Of a stretch of DNA of 64,000 bases, positions 9,620 through 16,955 are shown one piece after another (the stretch's first letter is position 1; every line of letters starts with the position of its first letter). The notes below the pieces were generated by a model. That model worked only from the letters and a program-made list of their open reading frames with translations. It had not been told where the DNA came from and searched no databases. The DNA is from Brachybacterium nesterenkovii (GTDB lineage: Bacteria > Actinomycetota > Actinomycetes > Actinomycetales > Dermabacteraceae). The DNA is taken from positions 54,502-118,501 of the forward strand of contig NZ_FWFG01000099.1 of the NCBI RefSeq assembly GCF_900163655.1, read 5' to 3'. Position numbers and translations under genes: made by a program.

Positions 9620-10096
9620 GTGGCGACCCCTGATTTCGTCCTGGCCCTGCGCGAGAAGGTCGGTCACGCACCGCTGTGGATGAGCGGTGTCACCGCTGTC
9701 GTCGTCGAGGAGGGCAGCGGCGCGCTGCTCCTGGTGCGTCGGGCCGATACGGACGCCTGGACACCTGTCACCGGGATCATCGATCCGGGGGAGGAGCCCG
9801 CGGTCGCAGGCGCCCGCGAGGTTCTCGAGGAGGCCGGGATCATCGCCCAGGCGGAGCGGCTGGTGGACGTGCGTACTCTGCCGCCCATCACCTACGCCAA
9901 CGGCGACCAGGCGCAGTTCCTCGACCTCTGCTTCCTGTTCACCGCGCGGAGCGGGCAGGCGCCGTATCCGGCGGACGGGGAGAACGAGGAGGCCATCTGG
10001 GCCGATCCGAGCGACCTGCCCGCCCTGAACGACCGCTTCCGCGAGCAGATCGCGCTGGCCCTGTCGGGGGAGCAGGCCGCGAGGTTTAGACAGTGA
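9620..10096 (+). CDS. NUDIX hydrolase
   Basis: 158-residue NUDIX-fold pyrophosphohydrolase. The complete NUDIX box (Gx5Ex7REVxEExGI) is at residues 52-74, GIIDPGEEP...REVLEEAGI, with the metal-binding glutamates intact. The WTPVTG segment before the box and VRRADTDAW resemble ADP-ribose/NADH-type or general housecleaning members; the substrate cannot be told from sequence. The GTG start at 9620 follows the DUF4190 stop by two bases, and the stop overlaps the next gene (GTGA), giving a three-gene run. Confidence 0.88.
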   Translation: MATPDFVLALREKVGHAPLWMSGVTAVVVEEGSGALLLVRRADTDAWTPVTGIIDPGEEPAVAGAREVLEEAGIIAQAERLVDVRTLPPITYANGDQAQFLDLCFLFTARSGQAPYPADGENEEAIWADPSDLPALNDRFREQIALALSGEQAARFRQ

Positions 10097-10716
10097 CCGC
10101 TGTCCCCGAGCGCGGCACCTGCCTGCGCCTGCCGCTGACCGATGCCCCGGGCGACGCCGCGGAGCTGAGGGTCCTCGCCGACGTCGATCGCGACCTCGCG
10201 CCGCATGCGCCGACCGACCGCCGCTGGCCGCTGTCCCTGCTGCCGGGCGCCTGCCTGGTCGAGGTCTCCCTCGGCAGTCGCCTGGTGCTCCCGGGTGCAT
10301 GGGTCCGCTCCGGCGACGTCGGCACGCTGCCCGTCACGGGGCGCCGCCGCGTCCGCGTCGAGGATCTGCGGATGCCGGCGGTCGTGCTGGGGGAGGGGAG
10401 CGAGGCCGTGCTCGCCTGGGGCGAGACCGTGTGGCCGCTCCCGTTCGACGACTCGGTGGCCATCCCCGCCGTCTGCCGGCCCGATGTGCACTCGCTCGCG
10501 CGGCTGCGGCGCCTCGCCCTCATCTCCCTCGGACGGCAGGAGGACGTCGCCCTGACGCTGTGGCGCGACCCGTCGTTCGAGGTCCCGTGGCACGACGTCC
10601 GCCTGGTCCGGCGCGCCCGCTGGTGGTTCGCGATGGCCCAGGTCCCCTCGGGCATGCGCTATGCCGACGCCGCCCGGGCCCAGGGCCTGGACGTCGGGCG
10701 GTTCCTCGCCGCGTAG
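10093..10716 (+). CDS. Conserved-looking hypothetical protein downstream of NUDIX
   Basis: 207 residues starting with a GTG that overlaps the NUDIX stop by four bases, which argues for translational coupling. I do not recognise a family. The protein is mixed alpha/beta in character without a signal peptide or membrane helix, with a conserved-looking WPLPFDD stretch, an Arg-rich middle (RRLALISLGR) and a C-terminal RYADAARAQGL segment resembling a short helix-turn-helix. Codon use is like its neighbours, supporting a real gene. Function unknown. Confidence 0.75.
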   Translation: MTAVPERGTCLRLPLTDAPGDAAELRVLADVDRDLAPHAPTDRRWPLSLLPGACLVEVSLGSRLVLPGAWVRSGDVGTLPVTGRRRVRVEDLRMPAVVLGEGSEAVLAWGETVWPLPFDDSVAIPAVCRPDVHSLARLRRLALISLGRQEDVALTLWRDPSFEVPWHDVRLVRRARWWFAMAQVPSGMRYADAARAQGLDVGRFLAA

Positions 10717-10750
10717 CGCGAGGTCGTCCCTCCGCCCAGGACCTTTCTCC

Positions 10751-11893
10751 TCAGTGCTCGGCGATGTGCTTGACCGGTTCGGGCAGCCCGTGCTCGGCGC
10801 GGACGCGGCGGGAGAGCTGCTCGATCGAGGTGAGAGCCGCGACGACGTCCTCGGCAGTCACCGGGAAGGGCATGTTGTGGATCGTCTCGCCCTCGACGGT
10901 CGCCGCCTCCGCGACCGCCCGCAGCTCGGCGGTGTCCTCCGCCGTCAGGCCGATCTCGGTGAGCGTGTTGGGCAGGCCCACGCGGGTGGTGAAGACGATG
11001 AAGTCCTCGATCTCCTGGGTGGGAGCGCCCTCGAGCACCAGCTGGGTGAGGGAGCCGATGTTGACCTTCTGGCCGTGCGTGAGGCCGTGGGTCTGGGGCG
11101 CGGCGGTCAGGCCGTTGTGGATCGCGTGGGCCGCGGCGAGACCGCCGGACTCGAAGCCCAGGCCCGACAGCAGGGTGTTCGCCTCCACGACGGCCTCGAG
11201 CGCCGGAGTCACCTGCTTCGAGCGGACGGCGTCGAGCGCGGTCAGGGAGTTCTCCCACAGCAGGTCCCAGCACAGGCGCGCGAGGGCGAGCGCCGACTTC
11301 GTGGGGCGGCCGCCGGCCATCGTGAGGCCCTGGCCGCGATCGGTGGCGCGGGCCTCGAGGTAGGTGGCGAGGGCGTCGCCGATGCCGGCCTGGAGGAACT
11401 TGTCGGGCGCCTCGGCCACCAGCTGGGTGTCGATGAGCACGAGGTCCGGGTTGTGCGGGAAGAAGCGGTACTCGATGAACTCGCCCTCCTCGGTGTAGAT
11501 GACCGAGAGCGCCGAAGTCGGGGCGTCGGAGGATGCGGCCGTGGGGACGGAGGCCCAGCGGACCTCGGCCAGGTGGCCCGCGGCCTTGGCGGCGTCGATC
11601 GCGCTGCCGCCGCCGAGACCGACGATCACGTCGTGGCCGCCATCCGTGATCGCCTGCACCAGCGCGTCGACCGCCTCGGGCGTGGCGAAGCGGCCGAAGC
11701 CGACGCGGACGACGGGCAGGGACGCGGCCTCGAAGCCCTCGGTCAGGCCCTTCTCGACGATGCCCCAGACGACGTCGTCGGCCACCAGCAGGGGCTTGGT
11801 GCCGATCGCGCTCAGGTGCTTGCCGAGCTCGGCGATCGCGTTCTTGCCCTGCACGTAGTGGGCCGGGCTGGACAGGGCGTACATCGAGGACAT
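10751..11893 (-). CDS. gldA: Glycerol dehydrogenase
   Basis: NAD-dependent glycerol dehydrogenase of the iron-containing (group III) alcohol dehydrogenase family, converting glycerol to dihydroxyacetone; 380 residues against a usual ~365. The NAD-binding GGGS is at about 94-97 (GLGGGSAID), and metal ligands are expected in GIGDALATYLEARAT (Asp), AHAIHNGLT (His) and HGLTHGQKV (His), all present. The ATG at 11893 follows a GGAAGGTGC ribosome site; in-frame upstream starts lack one. It is convergent with the unknown gene at 10716 and divergent from the membrane-protein gene at 12112. Confidence 0.92.
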   Translation of the reverse strand: MSSMYALSSPAHYVQGKNAIAELGKHLSAIGTKPLLVADDVVWGIVEKGLTEGFEAASLPVVRVGFGRFATPEAVDALVQAITDGGHDVIVGLGGGSAIDAAKAAGHLAEVRWASVPTAASSDAPTSALSVIYTEEGEFIEYRFFPHNPDLVLIDTQLVAEAPDKFLQAGIGDALATYLEARATDRGQGLTMAGGRPTKSALALARLCWDLLWENSLTALDAVRSKQVTPALEAVVEANTLLSGLGFESGGLAAAHAIHNGLTAAPQTHGLTHGQKVNIGSLTQLVLEGAPTQEIEDFIVFTTRVGLPNTLTEIGLTAEDTAELRAVAEAATVEGETIHNMPFPVTAEDVVAALTSIEQLSRRVRAEHGLPEPVKHIAEH

Positions 11894-12055
11894 GGAGAGC
11901 ACCTTCCGCCGTGCCGCCGGCGGTCCGTTCCGCCGATCGTGCGCCTCCATCATCCACCGCGTCGTCGGACGGTTCCAGGGACGTTCGGCACCCAGCTGGC
12001 CGGAGCGCGCGACGCATCGGCTTCGGGAGCGGTGCGGGGCCGTGCGGATTCCACC

Positions 12056-12067
12056 CAGGTGCACCTG
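12056..12067. promoter_or_regulatory. Perfect 12-base palindrome upstream of the 12112 gene
   Basis: CAGGTGCACCTG, in the gap between divergent gldA and the membrane-protein gene. It could be an operator, but a GC-rich 12-base palindrome can also arise by chance. Confidence 0.25.
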
Positions 12068-12111
12068 CCACGATGTCCGGCAGTCACAGCAACCATCTGG
12101 GAAGGAACCCC

Positions 12112-12516
12112 ATGAGCATCGCGAACCTGGTCCTGCGCGCCGTCCCCGGCGCCTTCGTCCTGAACTCCGGCATCGGCAAGCTCGGCATGGACGAGGGCAC
12201 GGCCGCCTACCTGCAGCAGGCCGCGGCCAAGGGCGTCCCGTCGGTGGGGGAGATGACCCCCGAGCAGTTCAAGAAGTTCCTCTCCTACGGCGAGATCGCC
12301 GTGGGCGGCGCGCTCCTGGCCCCGTTCGTCCCCACCCGCGTCGCGGGCGCCGCCCTCGGGGCGCTGTCGGCCGGCTTCCTCGCCGCCTACTTCCGCACCC
12401 CGGAGATGACGCAGGATGACGGCATCCGCCCCACTCAGGAGGGCATGGCCGTCGCCAAGGACATGTGGCTCGCGGCGATCGCCGTCGCGCTCATGCTGGG
12501 CGGCCCCAAGCGCTGA
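12112..12516 (+). CDS. Small membrane protein, possibly DoxX-like
   Basis: 134 residues, starting at ATG 12112 after a good GGAAGGAA ribosome site. Hydrophobic segments occur at about residues 3-20, 63-80, 84-96 and 116-130, with a polar loop (MTPEQFKKFLSYGE) between the first and second; the LVLRAVPGAFVLNSGIGKL start resembles DoxX/SURF4-type proteins. No catalytic residues can be assigned. It is followed by a strong terminator and then tRNA-Pro on the other strand. Function not known. Confidence 0.75.
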   Translation: MSIANLVLRAVPGAFVLNSGIGKLGMDEGTAAYLQQAAAKGVPSVGEMTPEQFKKFLSYGEIAVGGALLAPFVPTRVAGAALGALSAGFLAAYFRTPEMTQDDGIRPTQEGMAVAKDMWLAAIAVALMLGGPKR

Positions 12517-12544
12517 CGGCCAGTCGTCTCCCGCACGACATGAA

Positions 12545-12588
12545 GAAACCCCGCCCGATCGGCATTCCTGCTGATCAGGCGGGGTTTC
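12545..12588. terminator. Bidirectional terminator between the 12112 gene and tRNA-Pro
   Basis: An 11-base perfect stem (12545-12555 GAAACCCCGCC, 12578-12588 GGCGGGGTTTC) with a GATC/GATC inner pairing and flanking A/T tracts on both sides. It would serve the upstream plus-strand gene and the minus-strand tRNA. Confidence 0.8.
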
Positions 12589-12594
12589 TCGCGG

Positions 12595-12668
<74 letters not shown>

Positions 12669-12842
12669 CTGCTCTCGATCTCCGCCCGGAGGCGTCGATC
12701 TCGAACCGGACCGACTTTACCCCGCCCGATGCTCCCAGGGCGAATCGACGCGGACGTGACCTGCGGCACGGCGCCCAGGCGTCCCGGCTACCCTGACCCC
12801 GATCCCGCCCGGCGAGCGGGCGTCGACCCCGAGGAGCGCACC

Positions 12843-13673
12843 ATGGCCGTGGACGACGAGGAGCTGCAGTCCTGGCGCGAGATCCTCGCGGAGGATCCGC
12901 GCGGCTGGGCCTTCGACGACCTGCGCGGCTACGCGGAGGACGCCGCCCCGTGGCGCTTCGACACGCTCGCGCGGTCCCTCGTGCAGATGTCCCACGACCT
13001 CCTGGATATCGGGACCGGGGGAGGGGAGTTCCTCGCGGCCCTCGCCGAGGACCTCCCGGAGGTCACGGCCGCGACCGAGAGCCAGGCGCAGAACCTCTCC
13101 CTCGCCCGCGAGCGGCTCGAGCCGCTGGGCGTCAAGGTCGCCGAGCACGATCCGCGGTCACCCGGAGCCGCCCTGCCCTTCGCCTCCGAGAGCTTCGACC
13201 TCGTCCTCGACCGCCACGCCGCGTTCAGCTCCCCGGAGGTCGCGCGGGTCCTCGCACCCGGCGGCATCTTCCTCACCCAGCAGGTGGGCGCCGACGACCT
13301 CGCCGAGCTCATCGACCTGTTCGGGCTGCAGACGCCGTTCCCGGACTCGACCCCCGAGCACGTCGAGCGCGAGCTCACCGTGGCAGGCCTGCGGATCGAG
13401 CGCTCCGGCGCCTTCCGCGGCCGGGCCCTGTTCTCCGACATGCCCTCGCTGCTGCGCTACCTCCGCCGGGTCCCCTGGACGGCGCCGGAGGACCTGTCGG
13501 TCGACACCCACCGCGACCAGCTCGAGGACCTGGCCGCACGCATCGCCGACGGCCCCCTCGTCCTGGCGACGTCCCGCTTCTGGATCCAGGCGCGCCGACC
13601 GGAGGCCCCGGAGGCCTCCGTCACCGACTTCTCCCGCCTCCTGGACGACCTGCCGACGGTCCCGGAGGTCTGA
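12843..13673 (+). CDS. Class I SAM-dependent methyltransferase
   Basis: 276 residues, starting at ATG 12843 after GAGGAGCGC. SAM-binding motif I is LLDIGTGGGEFL (about residues 53-64), followed by an acidic strand-end (ATESQAQNL) and the motif-IV region SFDLVLDRHAAFS, typical of Methyltransf_11-type small-molecule or protein methyltransferases. The substrate cannot be inferred. A TANNNT element (TACCCT, about 12789) lies upstream, giving a leader of roughly 40 bases. It is monocistronic between tRNA-Pro and the FHA cluster. Confidence 0.85.
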   Translation: MAVDDEELQSWREILAEDPRGWAFDDLRGYAEDAAPWRFDTLARSLVQMSHDLLDIGTGGGEFLAALAEDLPEVTAATESQAQNLSLARERLEPLGVKVAEHDPRSPGAALPFASESFDLVLDRHAAFSSPEVARVLAPGGIFLTQQVGADDLAELIDLFGLQTPFPDSTPEHVERELTVAGLRIERSGAFRGRALFSDMPSLLRYLRRVPWTAPEDLSVDTHRDQLEDLAARIADGPLVLATSRFWIQARRPEAPEASVTDFSRLLDDLPTVPEV

Positions 13674-13842
13674 GCGGTCGCCCCGTGAGGTCAAATCCTC
13701 CCCAAAACCGCCCGCAGACGCCGCCGACGGTCGAGGAGAGGCCCGCTCACGTGCGAGAATCCCCACCAGGACACATCGTCGAGCGCATCGCAGCGCGCGG
13801 CGCACAGCAGGCCGATGACGCCGAGGGAAGAAGGGATGCACG

Positions 13843-14292
13843 GTGACCGACCCCACCGACGCCATGCAGGACCGGGACCACCTGGACCAGACCTCGACGC
13901 TCAGCGCGATCTCCATCCCCGATCTCGCCGAGGAGCCGGAGCACGGCCTCACGGCGATGGATCGCAGCGCGATCGACGCCCTCCCGGAGGGCTCGGCGCT
14001 GCTGATCGTCCGCAAGGGCCCCAACCTCGGCGCGCGCTTCCTCCTCGATGCGGACAAGACCGTCGCCGGGCGCCATCCGCAGAGCGAGATCTTCCTCGAC
14101 GACGTGACGGTCTCCCGCAAGCATGCGGCGTTCCTGCGCGACGGCCAGGGCTTCCTGATCCGCGACCTCGGCTCCCTCAACGGCACCTACGTGTCCCGCG
14201 AGCGCGTGGACGAGGCCCGCCTGCACTCCGGTGAGGAGCTGCAGATCGGCAAGTACCGCCTCACCTACCACCAGAACCCCGGGAGGGCGTGA
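13843..14292 (+). CDS. garA: FHA-domain regulator of the GarA/OdhI type
   Basis: 149 residues: a flexible N-terminus with the phospho-acceptor-like DQTSTLSAI (Thr17/Thr19) and a C-terminal forkhead-associated domain (about 52-146) with GRHPQSEI (76-83), SRKHA (91-95) and NGT (113-115). In mycobacteria and corynebacteria GarA/OdhI inhibits 2-oxoglutarate dehydrogenase and is switched by Ser/Thr kinase phosphorylation of an ETTS-type motif; here the first residue is Asp-Gln rather than Glu-Thr. Its place directly before ftsR is the conserved order in those genera. Starts at GTG 13843 after a GGAAGAAGGGA ribosome site. Confidence 0.9.
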   Translation: MTDPTDAMQDRDHLDQTSTLSAISIPDLAEEPEHGLTAMDRSAIDALPEGSALLIVRKGPNLGARFLLDADKTVAGRHPQSEIFLDDVTVSRKHAAFLRDGQGFLIRDLGSLNGTYVSRERVDEARLHSGEELQIGKYRLTYHQNPGRA

Positions 14293-14295
14293 CCG

Positions 14296-14997
14296 GTGCC
14301 GGCCTCCGCGTCCCGCCGGGCGGCGCCGGCCTCCGGCGCGCGCCTCAGCATCGGGCAGGTGCTCGAGCAGCTCCGCGAGGAGTTCCCGGACCTCTCGCAC
14401 TCGAAGCTGCACTACCTCGAGGCGGAGGAGCTGATCTCGCCGGAGCGCTCGCCCAGCGGATACCGCAAGTACTCCAGCGCCGACGTCGACCGTCTCGTGT
14501 TCGTCCTGCGCGCCCAGCGGGATCGCTTCTGGCCGCTCAAGGTCATCAAGGAGCACCTGCAGGAGCACGGCGTCGACGACGACGCGGCCACGGTCACGTC
14601 GATCGCCTCTCGCCCCGGCCCCACCGCGCAGCTCCAGCCGGTGCGCCTCGACCGCGCCGGCCTGTGCCGTGAGGCGCGCGTCGACGACGAGCTGATCTCC
14701 GACCTGGAGCAGTTCGGGATGCTCCCGGAGTCGGTCATGTTCTACGGCGCCGGCGATCTCGAGATCGTCCGCGCCGCGAAGGCCCTCGCGGAGGAGGGAC
14801 TGCATCCCCGCCACCTCGTGATGGTCCGCACCGCCGCGCAGCGGCAGGCGCACATGATCCGCTCCGTCGCCCGGCCCCGCTCGCGCCCCGCGGATCCCGC
14901 GGCGCAGGGCGGTGCGGAGGACCTCATGCGCGACCTCGGCGAGTCCATGAACTCCCTCCATGCGGCCCTGCTGCGCTCGGCCCTGCGGGAGGACTGA
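14296..14997 (+). CDS. ftsR: MerR-family regulator, FtsR-like
   Basis: 233 residues. The winged helix-turn-helix is at about 18-90: IGQVLEQLREEFPDLSHSKL, the EERLI-like dimer-interface region and the wing SGYRKYSSADVDRL. The C-terminal half has a second conserved block (ELISDLEQFGML) found in actinobacterial orthologues. In Corynebacterium glutamicum the gene next to odhI encodes FtsR, an activator of ftsZ; this is the positional and sequence counterpart. GTG 14296 lies three bases after the FHA stop, so the pair is probably one transcript. Confidence 0.85.
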   Translation: MPASASRRAAPASGARLSIGQVLEQLREEFPDLSHSKLHYLEAEELISPERSPSGYRKYSSADVDRLVFVLRAQRDRFWPLKVIKEHLQEHGVDDDAATVTSIASRPGPTAQLQPVRLDRAGLCREARVDDELISDLEQFGMLPESVMFYGAGDLEIVRAAKALAEEGLHPRHLVMVRTAAQRQAHMIRSVARPRSRPADPAAQGGAEDLMRDLGESMNSLHAALLRSALRED

Positions 14998-15061
14998 CCC
15001 CGCGTCGCGCTGATCGCGGACACTCGTGCGACGTCGGACTCGAGCGCGGTCCACAGCACAT

Positions 15062-15077
15062 GTCACCTGACTGTGAC
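15062..15077. promoter_or_regulatory. GTCAC-N6-GTGAC dyad upstream of the second merR gene
   Basis: An inverted repeat with 5-base arms and 6-base spacer, 43 bases before the TACTCT -10. The same stretch also reads as a direct repeat of ACCTGA. MerR-family operators are usually dyads, so autoregulation is plausible but unproven. Confidence 0.35.
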
Positions 15078-15119
15078 CTGAATGCGGCGCGTCGGGTGCC
15101 GCGTGCTCGTTCCACCGGC

Positions 15120-15125
15120 TACTCT
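15120..15125 (+). promoter_or_regulatory. -10 element upstream of the second merR gene
   Basis: TACTCT, then six bases, then a GTG that opens a nine-codon ORF ending before the merR start. The spacing is the same as for the leaderless genes in this window. Confidence 0.5.
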
Positions 15126-15131
15126 GGGCTG

Positions 15132-15161
15132 GTGCTCGCGCTCTTCCCCGGCGCCGAGTAG
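15132..15161 (+). CDS. Candidate leaderless upstream ORF (9 codons)
   Basis: GTG CTC GCG CTC TTC CCC GGC GCC GAG TAG encodes (M)LALFPGAE. It begins exactly six bases after TACTCT and ends 17 bases before the merR GTG, just ahead of that gene's GGAGG. The composition shows no regulatory amino-acid run, so a sensing role is not implied. It could simply be a chance short frame at a transcription start. Confidence 0.3.
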   Translation: MLALFPGAE

Positions 15162-15178
15162 TCCACCTGGAGGTTCCT

Positions 15179-15760
15179 GTGAACACCGAGACACCCGCGG
15201 GTCGCACCGCGCAGACGACGGTCCCCGCCGAGCCTGCGCAGGGCGTCCTCTTCGACGAGGTCGTCGACACGCCCGGCGAGCTGGGCTACCGCGGACCCGC
15301 TGCCTGCAAGGCCGCGGGCATCACGTACCGCCAGCTCGACTACTGGGCCCGCACCGGTCTCGTCGAGCCGAGCGTCCGCGCCGCCTCGGGCTCCGGGAGC
15401 CAGCGCCTGTACGGCTTCCGCGACGTCCTCGTCCTCAAGGTCGTCAAGCGTCTCCTCGATACCGGCGTGTCCCTCCAGCAGATCCGCGTGGCCGTCGCCG
15501 CCCTCCGCGAGCGCGGCGTCGACGATCTCGCGCAGATCACCCTCATGAGCGATGGGGCCTCGGTCTACGAGTGCACCTCCGCCCAGGATGTCATCGATCT
15601 CGTGCAGGGCGGCCAGGGCGTGTTCGGCATCGCCGTGGGCCGCGTGTGGCGTGAGGTCGAGACCGAGCTCGCCGTCCTCCCGAGCGTCGACCCCGCGGAC
15701 GATGCGGAGCTGGCGCTGCACGACGAGCTCGCGGCACGACGCAAGAAGCGCGCCGGCTGA
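15179..15760 (+). CDS. MerR-family transcriptional regulator (second of the cluster)
   Basis: 193 residues. The HTH is at about 35-105: GYRGPAACKAAGITYRQLDY, then WARTGLVEPSVR and the wing SQRLYGFRDVLVLK; a conserved helix VSLQQIRVAVAALRERG follows. This is the HspR-like orthologue that in many actinobacteria ends the garA-ftsR(-bifunctional nuclease)-merR block; here the nuclease gene is absent and a 181-base promoter region takes its place. GTG 15179 follows TGGAGG by five bases. The regulated genes are unknown. Confidence 0.88.
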   Translation: MNTETPAGRTAQTTVPAEPAQGVLFDEVVDTPGELGYRGPAACKAAGITYRQLDYWARTGLVEPSVRAASGSGSQRLYGFRDVLVLKVVKRLLDTGVSLQQIRVAVAALRERGVDDLAQITLMSDGASVYECTSAQDVIDLVQGGQGVFGIAVGRVWREVETELAVLPSVDPADDAELALHDELAARRKKRAG

Positions 15761-15782
15761 CCCATCCCCACCCCCGCATCGC

Positions 15783-15820
15783 GACGGCGGCGGATCCCCT
15801 CGAGGGGATCCGCCGCCGTC
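15783..15820. terminator. 38-base perfect palindrome between convergent merR and parA2
   Basis: Arms of 18 bases (GACGGCGGCGGATCCCCT and its exact complement) separated by CG. It lies 22 bases after the merR stop and 95 bases after the convergent parA2 stop. There is no T-tract, as is usual for GC-rich actinobacterial terminators. Confidence 0.75.
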
Positions 15821-15914
15821 GTCATCAGGGGAGGGGCGCATCGGCGTCCGGTGCCGTGGCGACCCGTGCGCTGAAACGGGCCGGCACCCACGTGCCGACT
15901 CCGCGGAGGGCGTC

Positions 15915-16865
15915 TCAGGACTGCTGGGGGGCGCCGTTGTCGGAGGCGGACGGCGCATCGGCGGGGGCCGTCGGAGCCTGGGTCTCCGTCGCCGGTGCCT
16001 GGGCCTGCGTCGTGGAAGTCTCCGTCATCGGAGTCTCCGTCGTCGGAGTCTCCGTCGTCGGAATTGGGGCCTCCGCGGTCCCGCCCTTGGCCGCGAGGAC
16101 CGTCCGCAGGAGGGCGTCGAAATCCTCGGTGAGCCGGGCGCCGCTCGCGCCCTCGTAGCGGTGCAGCGGCACCGCACCGCCCTGGGCCTGCTGGAGTCCG
16201 ACGCGCTCCTCGATGACGGGATCGAGGATGAGGGGGCCGAAGAGCTCGCGCAGCTCGGCCAGACGGTACTGGTGCTCCACGGAACGGGGACGGTAGCGGT
16301 TGACCACCAGGCCCAGCGGGGACAGGCGCGGCGCCAGGCCGTCGTCGTGCAGCTCGGCGGCGAGCTTGAGAGCGCGGTCCGCGGCGGTGACGGCGAAGAA
16401 TCCCGGCTCGCACACGACCAGGGATCGGTCCGAGGCGGCGAGCGCCATCTGGGTCAGGCCGTTCAGGGACGGCGGGCAGTCGATGAGGACGAGATCGTAG
16501 TGGTGCGAGCGATTCTCGAGCGCGTCCCGCAGGCGCCGGACCTCGCGAGCGGCGGGGGCGGGGGAGTCGACGACGCTCGAGCGGTGCGTGCCCGGGATGA
16601 TGTCCAGGTGCGAGGAGGCGCCCTCGGACCACGGAGTGGGGCGGATCGCGCGGTCGATCGTCTCCGTGCGCGCCGAGGAGATCACGTCGGCGATGTCGGG
16701 GCCCTCGGCGGGCTCCCCGAGGAGACCCAGCGTGGAATCGCCCTGCGGGTCCAGATCGATCACCAGGGCGTTGACCCCCTGGTGCAGGGCGGCCGAGGCC
16801 AGGCCGAGGGTGACGGACGTCTTGCCGACGCCGCCCTTGAGGGAACAGACACTCACCGTGAACAC
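15915..16865 (-). CDS. Second ParA-like ATPase with a Thr/Glu/Pro tail
   Basis: 316 residues. Deviant Walker A KGGVGKTS at 10-17, DLDPQGDSTLG and the VLIDCPPSL segment identify the ParA/MinD superfamily. The ATPase core ends near residue 257; the remaining ~60 residues are low-complexity (TTETP repeats, then Gln/Ala/Pro), encoded by a 15-base DNA repeat. No parB-like partner is adjacent. GTG 16865 is preceded at six bases by TAGGAT on the same strand, so translation is probably leaderless. The cargo is unknown; it is separate from the xerD-linked ParA. Confidence 0.85.
   Translation of the reverse strand: MFTVSVCSLKGGVGKTSVTLGLASAALHQGVNALVIDLDPQGDSTLGLLGEPAEGPDIADVISSARTETIDRAIRPTPWSEGASSHLDIIPGTHRSSVVDSPAPAAREVRRLRDALENRSHHYDLVLIDCPPSLNGLTQMALAASDRSLVVCEPGFFAVTAADRALKLAAELHDDGLAPRLSPLGLVVNRYRPRSVEHQYRLAELRELFGPLILDPVIEERVGLQQAQGGAVPLHRYEGASGARLTEDFDALLRTVLAAKGGTAEAPIPTTETPTTETPMTETSTTQAQAPATETQAPTAPADAPSASDNGAPQQS
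16021..16065. repeat. Three 15-base tandem copies inside parA2
   Basis: Units of TCCGTCGTCGGAGTC (first copy with A for G, last with a changed end) encode the TTETP-type tail of the ATPase. In-frame, so copy number can vary without breaking the gene. Confidence 0.85.
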
Positions 16866-16871
16866 AGGGCG

Positions 16872-16877
16872 ATCCTA
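16872..16877 (-). promoter_or_regulatory. Leaderless-type -10 for parA2
   Basis: Minus-strand TAGGAT, six bases (CGCCCT), then GTG 16865. It is back to back with the TAGGCT at 16912-16917 that points toward the divergent methyltransferase gene. Confidence 0.6.
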
Positions 16878-16911
16878 CCGGTCGCAGGACGGGGGAGGAC
16901 CCGCCCGGCGA

Positions 16912-16917
16912 TAGGCT
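16912..16917 (+). promoter_or_regulatory. -10-like element for the 16956 methyltransferase gene
   Basis: TAGGCT 38 bases before ATG 16956. Unlike parA2, this side has a leader with a GAGGTG ribosome site. Confidence 0.4.
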
Positions 16918-16955
16918 GGAGCGCCCGCTCGGGCAACGGAAGCGAGGTGCAGCGC

